Below are positions 47,905 through 59,951 of a stretch of DNA of 64,000 nucleotides, one piece after another. A model generated the notes under the pieces. The model saw only the letters and a program-made list of their open reading frames with translations, was not told the origin of the DNA and did not search any database. The DNA is taken from contig NC_088776.1 of NCBI RefSeq assembly GCF_954871325.1, positions 53,648,569 to 53,712,568 of the forward strand, read 5' to 3'. The number at the start of each line of letters is the position of its first letter. The first letter of the stretch is position 1. The translations under genes and the position numbers were made by a program. The stretch comes from Gordionus sp. m RMFG-2023 (lineage: Eukaryota > Nematomorpha > Gordioida > Chordodea > Parachordodidae).

Positions 47905-50900
47905 ACTCGAAATCCTCTCCAGCCCCACATCAAGAAAGAATATCCGGTAAATAATTTTCTCTTCCCTGCCGATATTTCAACTGTAAATCAAAACTACCCA
48001 TTAGTAACAACCATCTTTGCAATCTTGGTGACAACATCAACTCTTTATCCTTCCTAAAAGGATGCACAAGCGGTTTGCCATCCGTATATACTATAAATCT
48101 ACGTAGCATTTTGTTAATCCATAAACAACGACCAACGCTTTTGTTCGATAAGTGACTATTTAGTTTCTGCAGCTCAAATCCTTTAAAAAAACAAAACAGA
48201 TCTTTCTATTTCGTAATGCAATGTTATAACGCTCTTCCTACACCTTTATTGGACTCACCTCACTTACGCTAATAGAACTTCTAAATCATTATTAAAATAA
48301 GAACTGGTTATCTTCCGATCCTAGATTTCAATTCCTCAAAAGCCTCCTCCTGCAAATATTTTCTTCCAAATTCTCCTTTCATTAATCATTTATACAACGG
48401 CGCTGCTATTTGCTATAAACCCTCCACAAATCGTGATGATAATTTACCATTTTAAGAAAGGCCTGCACCCACTTTATTATTTGGTCTCAGCTTACTCATA
48501 ATTCCCGTCATGTTTTTGTAAAATGGCCTCACCTCATTTCTAATAATTTTATGCCCCAAATATATAACTGCTGACACTCCTTACACACCTTTTTTACAAT
48601 TTTCCAGCAACCCCTTTTCTTAATCTAAATACATCTTCCTACCTCTATTCATGTTGGTCAGGAGGAATTTTTCCCGTCAATGCATCATCATATAATAAAA
48701 AATTAGACCCTGACTGCTTGTCATCATTCGTTGAAAAATTGGTGCCGAAATTTTAATTACGATAGGCAACCTACAGAATGCGTATAACCCCGGTAAGTCC
48801 ATAGCTTTTGCACCTCTAGTTTCATTCGCAATTGTAAATAGGCATTTGAAAATCCACTTTAGAAAAATATACACTACCTTTTAAAGCAGCCAATATCTAA
48901 TTCGTGGTAACGGATATTTGACCTCCACCATCCACGGGTGTTTAGCGTGACTCAAAAATTGGCGAGAACGGAGCTTGTCGTTATTCTTCACCGGCACCAG
49001 CGGTGTCACCATTTACTATATTCCACGAACATACAATGCCCTAATGTACCCATCGATCCAATTCCATTTCCACTTCTCTTCTCCGTTTATGTACTCACCG
49101 CAAGGCACAAAATTTCGGCACACCGCACTCTTTTAATCTAATATCCATAATTTTTGAGATATACCAACTCTTCACAAATAATCTCATGATAATTTTCCAC
49201 TAATTTTAGCGCACCTTCTTGCACATTGATCATGCTCATTTCCACAACTTTATTTTGCAAATCCGGTTTTTTAGACAGACTTTCCACTTTCCCTTCAACT
49301 CCCATCTCAATTCCTCTGATGGCGTCTCCGTTTTATTTAATTCCCTCCCATCACTTAACCTTCCCTGATTTTTTTATCTCGAAATTCATCTTATTTTCCT
49401 CCCTCACTCTTTTTTACCTTTCCTCCAACGTCACAGTCTCCTCTTAAAACCATAATTTTCCCCATGCGATTACCCCTGTCCCTTAGAATTATTCGTCCAT
49501 ATTTCTTCCCTGTATTATTCGCCCCTATTTCTCCCTAATAATTAAAGTGGCTAATTTTTCATGTCCTAAGAATACTTTCCTCTCACACCTCTTACTCGCA
49601 GATTTTCTCTCAACTCATATAATTTCTCGCTCTCTTCCCTCCCTACTTCTACTAAAGGCTGTCCCACTTTCTATTAATGTTGCTACATATTCCTCCTATA
49701 TGTCTCCATACACATCCCGTGTAGTTATGGGTACAAACACGCCCCATCATGCAATTACTCTCCAAAAACTATACCATAGACCTATTCGGATGATTTAGTC
49801 ATACCCCATCACTGCTTCAACCCTCCGATTAATAATCCACAAATCTAATATCTCCACTCTTTCTCCCATTTTTATTTCAACTCTCCCCATTACAGACACC
49901 TGTGACCCATCAAATTTCCGTATACTAAATTCCTCATTTTTTATTATCTCATCTAGCCAAAGCTCCGATATTTATCATATTCAATCACTGAAATAGCCAA
50001 ACATTGGTACCATACTTTCATTTAAATTTATCATTACTCTCGAATAAGTCATATACTATTCCTTCTTATATCATATTTACACAACCAATTAAATTTTATT
50101 TTTTCATGAGATCACACTTTTCCTGTCTCCTTTAATCTCCCCGCCTTGACCTGTTAATTATATTTGTCATCATATAGTCATAAATTTCCACATTCTCTCC
50201 CCACATTTCCCCTTTTTCGATATCTAAAGCACTCCACATTTAATTACACGGTTTCTTTTACATTTAGTACCATGATCTTTAACTCTCACCCTCAATCGCA
50301 CATTAAAAGTATTTTGACTCATACCTCTCTGTGGAAAACTCACTGTGGTTTTATAATTTCGTATTACATTCCTCTTTATTGTGACCAAATCTTCCGCCAC
50401 CCGCACTGCGCAATTTTTCTTGTATACTCGGACAATGCGAGGCTATATGTCCAATTCTTTCATATATGTCCTTGTCTTCCGCAATTATAACAATTTAAAT
50501 TCATATTCCCTCTTCCACATTAATCAAAACCCCGTCTCATTTCCATTCTTCTGCCCTGTGGATTCTCTCTGGGTCTTCTATGCATTCCCAAAATTTGATC
50601 ATTGTAGGATTCTCGCTTCTCTGGCATATAGACTAATTTATTTGCATCACTCTCCTTTTATCTTGATTAACTCTTGAACCGGTAACCAAGTTGCCATTCT
50701 CATCATCTTCCTCACCATTATGTCCTTCTATTGTCAAATTTTGCTCATTTATTCTCACACTGCGACATCTCTTCATCCTTCTTCCCCATATTAAACTTCC
50801 GTGTGACAAGACTTATTGTTACAAGCAGTACTTCCGTACAACAGGACTTATTGTTTAAAATAAGGGAAGCACTTTCTTGACAAAACCAGTATTTCTGCCC

Positions 50901-51330
50901 GATAGGTCTATAAAAAATTATGGCAGTACTTCCGTGCGACAAGATCTAAGAAAAAACGGACAGCACTTTCATGTAATATGGACTTGATGTAATCTGCACC
51001 TTCACACGTTATACAAATGGTGTACTCTCTGATTATTCTTCTTTTTTAAAAAAAAAATATCCACAGGTTACATAAAAGGTGTACTTCTTTTTTTCAAAAA
51101 TAACCTTTACACGTTACCAAACGGTTTTTGATTATTCTTGTTCAAACAAATTTCATACGTTACACAAACTCTGTACTTTTTTCCTTTTTTTTTAAACAAC
51201 CTTGTCACGTTACATAAACGGTATACATTTTCCTTTTTTTTAAACAACCTTCACAGGTTACATAAACGATGTACTTTCTCGTTATATATCCAAATTCACG
51301 TATGTAACGACTTGGCCACCAATATAAAAT
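47905..51330 (-). mobile_element. Ty3/Gypsy retrotransposon fossil
   Basis: Markedly less AT-rich than its surroundings. In minus-strand order it has a primer-site-like word (TTGGTGGCCAAGTCG, near 51310), a leader with tandem repeats, a Gag zinc-knuckle (CYNCGRQGH near 50490), a region resembling the retroviral-type protease (about 49.9 kb), reverse transcriptase (PGLYAFCRLP near 48790) and RNase H (SPRLQRWLLLMGSFDLQLKY near 48030). No integrase is seen; the Tc1 relic starts where it should follow. LTRs were not identified. It is old and broken in many places. Plus-strand open frames over this interval are shadows. Confidence 0.75.
50790..51290. repeat. Tandem repeats in the Gypsy fossil leader
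   Basis: Two repeat types: about four units around AGTACTTCCGTGCGACAAGA (50795-50985) and about five units of roughly 60 bp around CACGTTACATAAACGGTGTA (50990-51280). Leader repeats are known in some Gypsy elements. Confidence 0.7.
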
Positions 51331-52601
51331 AAATTTCAAATTTATATATATATATATAATTAATATTATGCAACTTTTTGTTTTCATTATTTTTTTTACT
51401 TTAATATCTAATTCGATAATACACAATAGCAATTATTTTGAAAAGCATACTACTTCAAATATATTGAATAAATATAATTATATTTCACAATTTCAAAAAG
51501 AAATTTTAAACTAATAATGAATTTAATAATCTAATTTTTTAATTTGAAAAAAAAAATTACTCTATTTAAATTATAAATTTACATGATAAAATTATCTGAT
51601 ATTTATAGGGTAAGTACTAGAAACATGCTGGAATACATTTCCCATAAAATCAGATTTTTTAAATTAAAAAACTGCTTAAAATGGATTTAAAGTTAAAAAA
51701 TAACACATTGAATAAACTTTTACAAAATACGAATATATTATTATAAAATGGTTGCATACAAAATAAGAATAAATATTTTAATTAATTTATCAAATGTTTA
51801 TGTTTGCTTATTGGTACAATATGTTATATTTGCATGGCATTTGAATATTGTGAACTCCTTTTGAAATATCAATTTTTTAGAACATTATATTTGAGGGTTA
51901 TGATTTAATTACCTCTTTTTTAAATAATTATGGCTAACTCTTTATATTTGAATTCAATTATTTGAAAAAATAGTTTTAAAGAGATGATAATATTTTATAA
52001 TATAAATATATTAAAAGCAATTAGGTAATTAGTTACTAGTTAGTTATATTATTTGGTGTCAGGATGACAGATGACATTCAAATGATTCAGAATTAAGGAA
52101 TAGAAATTGTACCATCCCTTCTACAACTATTACGACAAAACAGACCTAAATGTAAAAATACGTTGCATAACAAATTACAACTTTATAGAGGTGTTTTAAG
52201 CAAAATGCATAAATAATTATAAATCTACAGTTGACATTTGCCCAATTTATAAAGGCATTTTATGATGACTAGAAATTTTGGCAAAATTATATAGCTGAAT
52301 TATCAAGAGCCCAAATTAGGCAAACTTGTTTTAATATATAAAGTTGATTTCTTTATTTTGTTGATCTCAAAAAAAAATTAAAATGTTAAATAGCTTAATG
52401 ACCAGTCCTAAAAATATTTAAGTTATTTTTGGATTATTTTTTTACACTAAATTTAGCCTATGTTTGACAGGGCAATTGTATACTCAAATTTTTACATTCA
52501 AAATATAAAATTTTAAATAATGTGTTTTTTTATAGTCCATTACGGTAATTTATTACAATTTTATAGTATTTAAAAAAAATAAAAAAAAACTATCCTTCAA
52601 G
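51331..52601. other. AT-rich stretch, nothing recognised
   Basis: It may contain the unseen LTR of the fossil on its left. No supported gene. Confidence 0.4.
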
Positions 52602-52625
52602 CGGCATATCTGATTGATCATGAAG
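52602..52625 (+). CDS. Micro-exon candidate, 24 nt (AAYLIDHE)
   Basis: The acceptor is CTATCCTTCAAG and the donor is GTAAAT. Open in phase 1 and richer in G+C than the flanks. If the exon at 46344 is terminal, this one belongs to a second gene of the same type. Confidence 0.45.
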
Positions 52626-53652
52626 GTAAATAATGATTTTGAATTATAAATATTATTTGTTATAATGTTTGTAGCCATGGATGTAATGATCAATATATAT
52701 GTTAATAAAAAGATATATATATTGGAAAATATAAATGCAAAGCATCTTTATTTTTCATAATTGAATTGAGATCCATCGTTTGAACTGGACCATTTTATGC
52801 ATAAGCCCGAATTTGAAATCGGGTACAAGCCAGTTCAGTCAATGTGTATGAATACATTATTATTTTCAACAGCTATTATCATATTTGTGTTAACAATTAC
52901 TTATATATATATACAATGATTTTTTATATGATTTGATTCTTGGCATCAGAGCTAGTGTTGAAAAAGAATTTACAAGCCTCTTGGCATCGATAGTGTTGAT
53001 AAAGAAAGGAGTTTACTAGATTTAGTTATTATATTAAAAATTTCTGCCAATATTTTTATAACGCATAAATGGGAAATGTGTTAATACTTGAGAAAAATAT
53101 AGCAAGTTAATGTGAAAAAAACCCTAGTTTTCTAAATAAAACAATTATATATATATTTTTATATAATATTTGTATTATAGTATGATATGTTTTTACTTAT
53201 TTTTTTGTCTATTTTATAATGAAAATGATAGGGTCGAAGAGTTAATTTTTACGGATGATTATTTCTAGAGTATTACAGGTCCTTAAATTAATCTAAATTT
53301 AGATACAGATTCTTTAAAGTATAGGCAGAAATAAGTACCTTTTTAAAAGCTCAAAAAGATAAAAGATATTTCTATTTTACTAAATAGGAGTATTTTAGAC
53401 ACAAGATATTATTATAAAAACATTTATCTATTCCTTCTGCATAAGCCTTAAAGTCGATGAGAAGGTCAATATAATACTGTGATTTACAAAAAATTCACAT
53501 AATCACCCTAAACCACAAGAAACTTATGTGCCCATAATAATAATGGAAATGGAGATATATATAAACCAACCAACAAAAATGCATAGTTCCAAAAAAATGC
53601 CATCAAATTCTATATTAATCACATTAATTGTTTATTTTTTTATTATCTAAAA
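52626..53652. other. AT-rich stretch with a primer-site-like word
   Basis: TTGGCATCAGAGCTAG near 52936 resembles the initiator-tRNA primer site of LTR elements, but no LTR pair or coding region accompanies it. Confidence 0.3.
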
Positions 53653-54160
53653 AGTGCTGTAAACGTTACTTCAAAAAGGAAACGCTTTAGTCGTTACTCG
53701 TTACGTCTGGAAAAAAGGAACGAGTTATGGTTACTTGTTACTCTTGAAAAAAGGAACATGCAAAGTTACTTAAAAATTAAGATATCATTTTATAAAAAAA
53801 TTTTTGAAATATAATTTATAAATAAAATAATATATTATAAGAATAAGAAATTTTTGTAATAATTTTTAATTTATTTTTAAAAACAATTGATAATAAAATT
53901 TTGATCAGATTAACAAGAGTTAGTCCATAAAAAACTTTCGCTGTCCTAAACATCAACTGCGCATAGCATGAGATGTTGTATTGTATTGATAAATTTGGAG
54001 GATATTATTGAAAATTAAAGAAATAGAATTTTTTTTTTATCTTTTAGAAAATAATCAATATGTATGTTGTTTTTAAAGGAATAAAGTCAAATCCTTCCTT
54101 CCCTGACATTTAGTTTACAAGGCTATCTAATTTAAATAAAGGTGAATTATTTTTGTATAT

Positions 54161-54274
54161 TGTAATTTATTTAAATAAATTGATTTTTATATTTGCTTAA
54201 AGCTACAATTTATAAAAATAGAAAAACATATATATATATATTTGTTTATATTAAATAAATCACTTTATATTATT
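54161..54274 (+). repeat. 5' LTR of the 54.2-57.9 kb fossil
   Basis: Starts TGTAATTTATTTAAATAAAT and shares AAAAATAGAAAAACATATAT and AAATAAATCACTTTATATTA with the 3' copy. Confidence 0.75.
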
Positions 54275-57200
54275 GTTCTGAATACATTTTATTTGGCGAC
54301 GATTTAATTTCAAGTCATTTTTGACGACGACGAATTATTTTAAATGAAAAGATTAAAATTATACCATGCCTTTGAAGAAGATTGAAGAACCTACTCAATT
54401 TCATATTCCTGAACTTATAAAAGAAAAAGTTAATATTCTGGATTACCTATATAATATAGAACTCATTTTCAAAGAAAAAATATTGTTGATCAAAATAAAA
54501 AAAGGCACTGATTATTTAACTAATAACCTAGATAATAAATTCTCCAATTTTAATTGAGAATTTAGAAAAAATATTTAATGATGTCTCAAGTATTTTTTTA
54601 CATAGAAACAATTTTTATACCTTAAAAAGAGGCAGTAAAACTATTATCGATTTTTAAATCAAATTATAAAGCATTTGCTCTTTATATAATTTTAAATCGC
54701 CGGTTGATGAACTCTTAAGAGATATTTTTATCTTAGGAGTAAAGTTACCTGAGCTGGACAAAGAACTTCAGTCATAATATGCCAAAGGAAATTTACTTTT
54801 GAAGATACTGTTCGTCTAGCTATCGCTATTTTAGGAATAATTTTAACAACGTAAACAAATTCAATAATAATAATAATAATTATAATGCTAACAAATTCAA
54901 CCATGATTTTTATAAGAGTTTTAAACCTAATTTCAGTCAAAAAAAAGTAATATGCTTTAGGTACGGAAAAGCAAACCACATAGCAAAAGGGTGTAATGCA
55001 TGCTATACAAATGATTTTACCACGGACACCTCGCCTGTCTTTTGCTAATAAGGCTACAATCGATGCGAAGATAAATGGGCTGCAGCTTACTATAAGATTT
55101 GATACTGGCGCGTGTAGTATGATAGATGAGGTTACCTGGAGTCGCATAGACAAACCACCATTATCACTTGCTTATAAACTAGTAGGATATAACCATATCA
55201 AAATCGAAGTATTGAGTAAATGTTTAGTGGAAGTCGAAGTAAAAAATATTTCAAATTTTTACCTATTTGGGTAGTTAAGCGTGAGAATTCCTTTATTTTT
55301 TGGAATGCCCTTTCTTAAAAATTTGATATAAAACTTCCTGAAGAAGTTCGTATTAATAATATAAATATGAAAGATTCCAGTTTAAATACTATTGTTTCAA
55401 AATTTCCGCAAGTTTTTAAAAAAAAATTAGGACAAATAAAATTACAGGAAGCCGTCATCAAGATACAACCAAATACAGTGCAATTGTGCTGCCATCTTGA
55501 TAAATTTTATTTCCGTTGCGTCGAACCGTTGAAGCTGAGTTGAACAGACTTTTAGATGAAGGCGTTATCGAGAAGGTGAATCCAACAAATACTCCAATTA
55601 CTTGGGCTACGCCAACGTTTAATATTTTAGAGAAATCCGGTGCCGTGCGGATATGCGGAGATTTTCGTTTAACATTCAACAAATATTTAACGATCAACAA
55701 TCAACTTTCGTCGACCTGACAAATAGGATCGCGGGTGGTGAAATATTTTCAAGGATAGATTTAAGAGATGCATTTTTACAATTAGGAGTTAGTCCAAAAT
55801 GAAGAGATCTTTTAGTAATTTCGACTCAGGTTGGTTATTACCGATACCAAAGAATTCCTGCTGGACTGACAGCGACGACCGATAAAATTGAAATTGGAGA
55901 AAAGTCACTTACTTATTTAGGTCATGTTATTGATGAATTCGGAATTCACCCGACCGAAGATAAGATTAATGCTATAAAAAATTGTAAAACACCGTTTAAT
56001 GTTAAAGAATTACGTTCGTTTTTGGGAATGGTAAATAATTATGAATCGTTTATTAAAAATTTACATTCTATTTGTGCGCCTTTACACCCTCTAACGAGTA
56101 AAAATGTGAGTTGGTTTTGGTCAGCTAAAGAAAATGAAATATTTAATAGAGAAAAAAATAATATTATCAACAATAATTCCTTATTCAGCCGGTATTCCTG
56201 TTGTGATTTCTTGTGACGCTTCCGAAAATAGTAAAGGAGCTGTTATTGCACACCGATTTCTTACTGGCCAGGAGAAACCGATTGCTTAAGCATCGAGGAC
56301 ACTTTCGGCGGCTGAAAAGAATTACGCCACCATTGATCGGGAGGCTTCGGCGATTATGTTCGCTATCGAGAAGTTTCATCAATATAGACATTTTATTTTG
56401 GTTACAGATCATAAACCTTAAGACCTAAATAAAATAATTCATAGGCCGGGTAATCAAAACAGATGCCGACCCTCTGTCCCATTTGGGGGTAGAGAAAGAA
56501 AAAATTAATGAAGTTAAAAAAAAATTTGAAAATGAAACTAGAGAAGTATAGATCAATTTAATAGAAGATTTATTGTTCACTGAAGTAAAGTTATAATTGA
56601 AACGATCAATGATATAAATCTAAAAGAGATCATTAAATTAATAAAAAATCATTGTCATATTGATAATATGAATTATTCGGAAAGTTTAAAAAAATTCATC
56701 TTAATTAAAGATAATATTTCTTTCCATAACCTAAAAAAAGGGGTTTTGAATGATATCCATCAAGGACATCCTGGGATAGTGGTGATAAAATCTATATGCA
56801 GAAAAATGTCTTCTGGACGAATCTTGATTGAGATGTTGAAGAATTCGTCAAAAACTGCAAGAGTTGTTAGGAAGAAAGACCGGGAGCCAGAGAAGTACTG
56901 TTATACAATTGGAATATTCCTACCCGACATTGGGAACAAATACACATTGATATGACAGGCCCCGTGTCTGGAAAATACTGGTTAATTTACGTCAACGCTT
57001 TCACCAAATGGGTTAAAGTTGCAATTTTAACACATATTAATTCGACGAGTGTAATAAATAATCTGCTTAATTATTTCGCTATATTTGGTTTACCTCGTTA
57101 CATTGTCTCAGATAACGGTACTCAGTTTACTGGATCTGAATTCAAAACGTTTCTTTTTAAAAATAATATAAAAAATTTTAGATCGGCTCCTCATAGCCCC

Positions 57201-57769
57201 AAATCGAATGATTTGGCTGAGCGTTATATACGTACGATAAAGACGCGTTTCTATGCTGGATGGAGAAGTGGGACTCCGGACCAGTTAAATTAAGCGAATG
57301 TTTTAATTCACTGAAATGAAATACATCAAACGCAACTACCGGTAAATCCTCTGCCGAAATATGTTTAGAAGGGAGCTAAGGACGACATTAGATCAATGAA
57401 AATTATCTAAGAGAGAAAGGACTGAAAACGCGTTATAGAAACAAAAAATTGTAATAAAAGGAACCTTGAGTCCCGTGAATTTGAAGAGAAGCAAAAGGTT
57501 TGGGTAAAAAACGAAAGGACTGCGGGATGCCATGAATGGACAGTGGTTCAACGGAAAAGTGCGATATTGTATGATGTTGAGTCTGGGTATTGTAAAAAAC
57601 AAGCATGCCGACCAACTGAGGGAAGCTCATGTACATGCTAAGGAAACACCCATAACAATGACTGAGGATTTGGACATTGCAGAAAATAATGAAAATACAA
57701 CTCTAGAAAAAAGAGTTTCGAAACCCCCATTACGTTATTATGATGAATTCAATTTATAGTGGGATGAAC

Positions 57770-57896
57770 TGTAATTTATTTAAATAAATTTATTTTTTAT
57801 ATTGGCTTAAAGCGACAATTTATTTACAATTTATAAAAATAGAAAAACATATATATATATATATTTGTTTATATGAAATAAATCACTTTATATTAT
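57770..57896 (+). repeat. 3' LTR of the 54.2-57.9 kb fossil
   Basis: Starts TGTAATTTATTTAAATAAAT, like the 5' copy. An A/T-rich tract follows. Confidence 0.75.
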
Positions 57897-58087
57897 TTTT
57901 TTTATTTTATTATTTTTTTTTTAATAATTAATTAATTTTATTTATCTTATTAAAAGTAAAACATATATACGTAATTTAAAAATATATATTAAAAATATCA
58001 TATAAACTATTTGTAAAATAAAATCATTATAAAAACTGTATAATAAAAAAAATTGGTATAATAAATTGTATGTTGGGTGGGAGGAGG

Positions 58088-59035
58088 TCAAAAAAGGGAG
58101 CCGTAAATGGCATTGCAGTTAGATCTGCATATATCAATAGATATGCGCTGTCTGAAATAGAAGCCTTCCTGTGGGTAACCAGTGATAGTGCGATTTTTTT
58201 TTACCAAGGGATTTGAAGAAGGTTAGGGCATGATTGCCAAAAAAATTGGTTGTGTCGGATACGATTGGTATGAGATTGCAATTGATTAGGGAAGTGTATT
58301 TATTAATTTTAGAGTTTTTCGCTCGCACGAATGAGTTGTTATTAAACGAGGGAGCATATCGGTCGATGCAAGTTTAATCCCATGCTTCCATTACTCCAAG
58401 GTATTAAGGTCAGACCATCTGGCCGTATACTATTCTCAGTTGAGAGGCCACAGGGTTCAAGGGATGTTGGAATTTGAGCTGAGCGTAGAGCACGGAGAAT
58501 GGTGCCGTTAACTGCACTGTGTCGAGAATGTCTACCTTTAGAGAATCAACAATAATAAGGATGATGTCCGAAACAATCAACGGGTTGGAAACATAATGTA
58601 CGCGGAGTTAGCCAGTATTTAACCAAGACGAAGACCTATTGCTATGCGTAATTCTTCGTTTGTTAAGAGGAGTCCTAAGTTTGAGCTGGGCAAAGCTTCT
58701 AACCATTCATAGCCCGATAGGGAAGCCAAAAGTTGTGGAACTTGCAGTTGTGAGAGAGAGAGATGATCAACTGTTAAGGATTTATCAACTGTAATGGGAT
58801 ATAATAAATGTGAAAGAATTGATGGGGATCCCTTAGAAGCAGCACTCGATATTAGATATTCAACGGAGTGGCGTATTAAGGGAAGATCCCAATCATGTTG
58901 CTTTCGTGATGTGGGGATTAGAGCGGAATTCTCTTTCCAGATTGTTAGGTCGTGAGGAAGGTGGGGGTCTGTGGGGTTATTGTTAAGTGATGTTCTATAC
59001 ATTTCATATATATTTTTGAAATAAAATGTTATCAA
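58088..59035 (-). pseudogene. Retroelement polyprotein tail, copy 2
   Basis: The upstream part (59035-58619) is open for 138 codons and ends W-L-E-A-L-P-S-S-N-L-G-L-L ... L-R-I-A-I-G-L-R-L-G. Further frames on the same strand give RPDGLTLIPWSNGS (about 58415), then IPIVSDTTNFFGNHALTFFK (about 58245) and QRISIDICRSNCNA (about 58130). From memory this matches the order of the tail described at 39492: GLRLG, zinc cluster, RPDGLTLIPW, then ETxGxFGxxA and a final QRISxxIQRGNAA. The zinc cluster is missing here. Shifts between frames make it dead. It lies in the interior of the 53653 hAT element. Confidence 0.6.
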
Positions 59036-59115
59036 AATATAAATTGTTAAATTTAATAAGTGGCTTATAAATTGAAATTATTTAAAACTATTTTTTAAAT
59101 ATTATAGTAGTTATA

Positions 59116-59409
59116 GTGGGAGTGAGATTTCCAAAATGCATTTTTTATTCTTTCTCTAAAATCAAAAGAGCCTTAGAAACAGGTTTAATAATATATAAAA
59201 TCATATATATAGCCATTAAATATTCACCTATAAACGACATGTCATATTCTGAAAATTATTGTAATTTAAATTTATCCCAAGATTCGTTAAATTTATGGCC
59301 GTCCTCCTTAATAAATCTATATTACCTTCACAATTTTATTAACTTCAATAAACCTTGTTATATCCATTTTAATCAGATAACCTATTTTTCCTTAAAAATA
59401 ACTACATAG
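59116..59409 (+). CDS. Unassigned ORF, 97 codons
   Basis: Unusually long open frame for this composition, with no recognised motif. It lies between the retroelement tail and the right end of the hAT element, so it may be a remnant of either or a chance frame. Confidence 0.2.
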   Translation: MGVRFPKCIFYSFSKIKRALETGLIIYKIIYIAIKYSPINDMSYSENYCNLNLSQDSLNLWPSSLINLYYLHNFINFNKPCYIHFNQITYFSLKITT

Positions 59410-59951
59410 TTTGGAGGATGCCTATTTTTATTCCACAATTGAGGTTAAAATATTTGAGTTGGTACACAATTTACGCTTTAATGTATATAATTTATACCCT
59501 TAGTTTTCTTAATTAGTGTGAAAAATGTTTCATATAGGAGCTAAGGTAGGCTTTAACTCAGATTTCTGAAGAAAATGTTTAATTGACGTAATATTCTTTA
59601 TAAAATAAATTATAATATTAATAAGAATCAAAATATACATATATTGATGATTAATTAGATTAAGAATTTTGACTTTAACAACTAAAATTTAAAATAAAAA
59701 TGAAGAAATTTGATGGTTGATGTGAATTAAAAACTCGGCTTAAATTATTTATAAAATTTAAAAATAAATAAATAAAATTATATAATACAATAAAATATGT
59801 TTTTTTCATATTTTTTAAGAAAAATGCGTTACTCGTTATTCAAAAAAAAGATATACCGTTACTCATTACATTTAAAATAAGGTAGCGAAGGCGTTCCTTT
59901 TCTTCAAAAAAATTAAACGACGTTACTTTTTTGACGTTACTTTACAGTACT

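Larger units (their letters stand above)
54161..57896 (+). mobile_element. Ty3/Gypsy-type fossil with short LTRs
   Basis: Short LTRs bound it at 54161-54274 and 57770-57896. In plus-strand order there is a primer region (TTTGGCGACGA), a Gag remnant with a zinc-knuckle-like motif (54366-54990), protease (RFDTGA, about 55100), reverse transcriptase (about 55500-55900, CGDFRLTFNKYLT), RNase H (about 56000-56410) and integrase (56668-57293, DNGTQFTGSEF and SPKSNDLAERYIRT). LTR length and primer region recall the Mag branch, from memory. The LTRs differ by several substitutions and about a dozen bases of length, so it is moderately old. It is broken, with of the order of ten breaks. It lies within the 53653 hAT element. 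Confidence 0.82.
53653..59951. mobile_element. hAT element split by later insertions
   Basis: The left end AGTGCTGTAAACGTTACTTC and the right end GACGTTACTTTACAGTACT are imperfect inverted repeats, each followed inward by GTTACTCGTTA-type subterminal repeats (53690-53770 and 59825-59940). This CAGTGCTGTAA...GTTAC end type is common in hAT elements. I found no matching octamers outside. The interior is mostly later insertions: a small-LTR retrotransposon fossil and a retroelement tail. Confidence 0.65.

Noticed and set aside
48938-50677. Several plus-strand ORFs rich in Ser, Pro, Leu and Phe
   Set aside because: They are antisense to the Gypsy fossil; the minus strand carries the recognisable Gag and Pol motifs.
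52928-52950. TTGGCATCAGAGCTAG as a primer site of another LTR element
   Set aside because: No LTR pair and no Gag or Pol coding sequence nearby; one 16-base match in AT-rich DNA is not enough.
57393-57636. Minus-strand ORFs of 67-69 codons
   Set aside because: Antisense to the pol 3' region of the fossil at 54161-57896.
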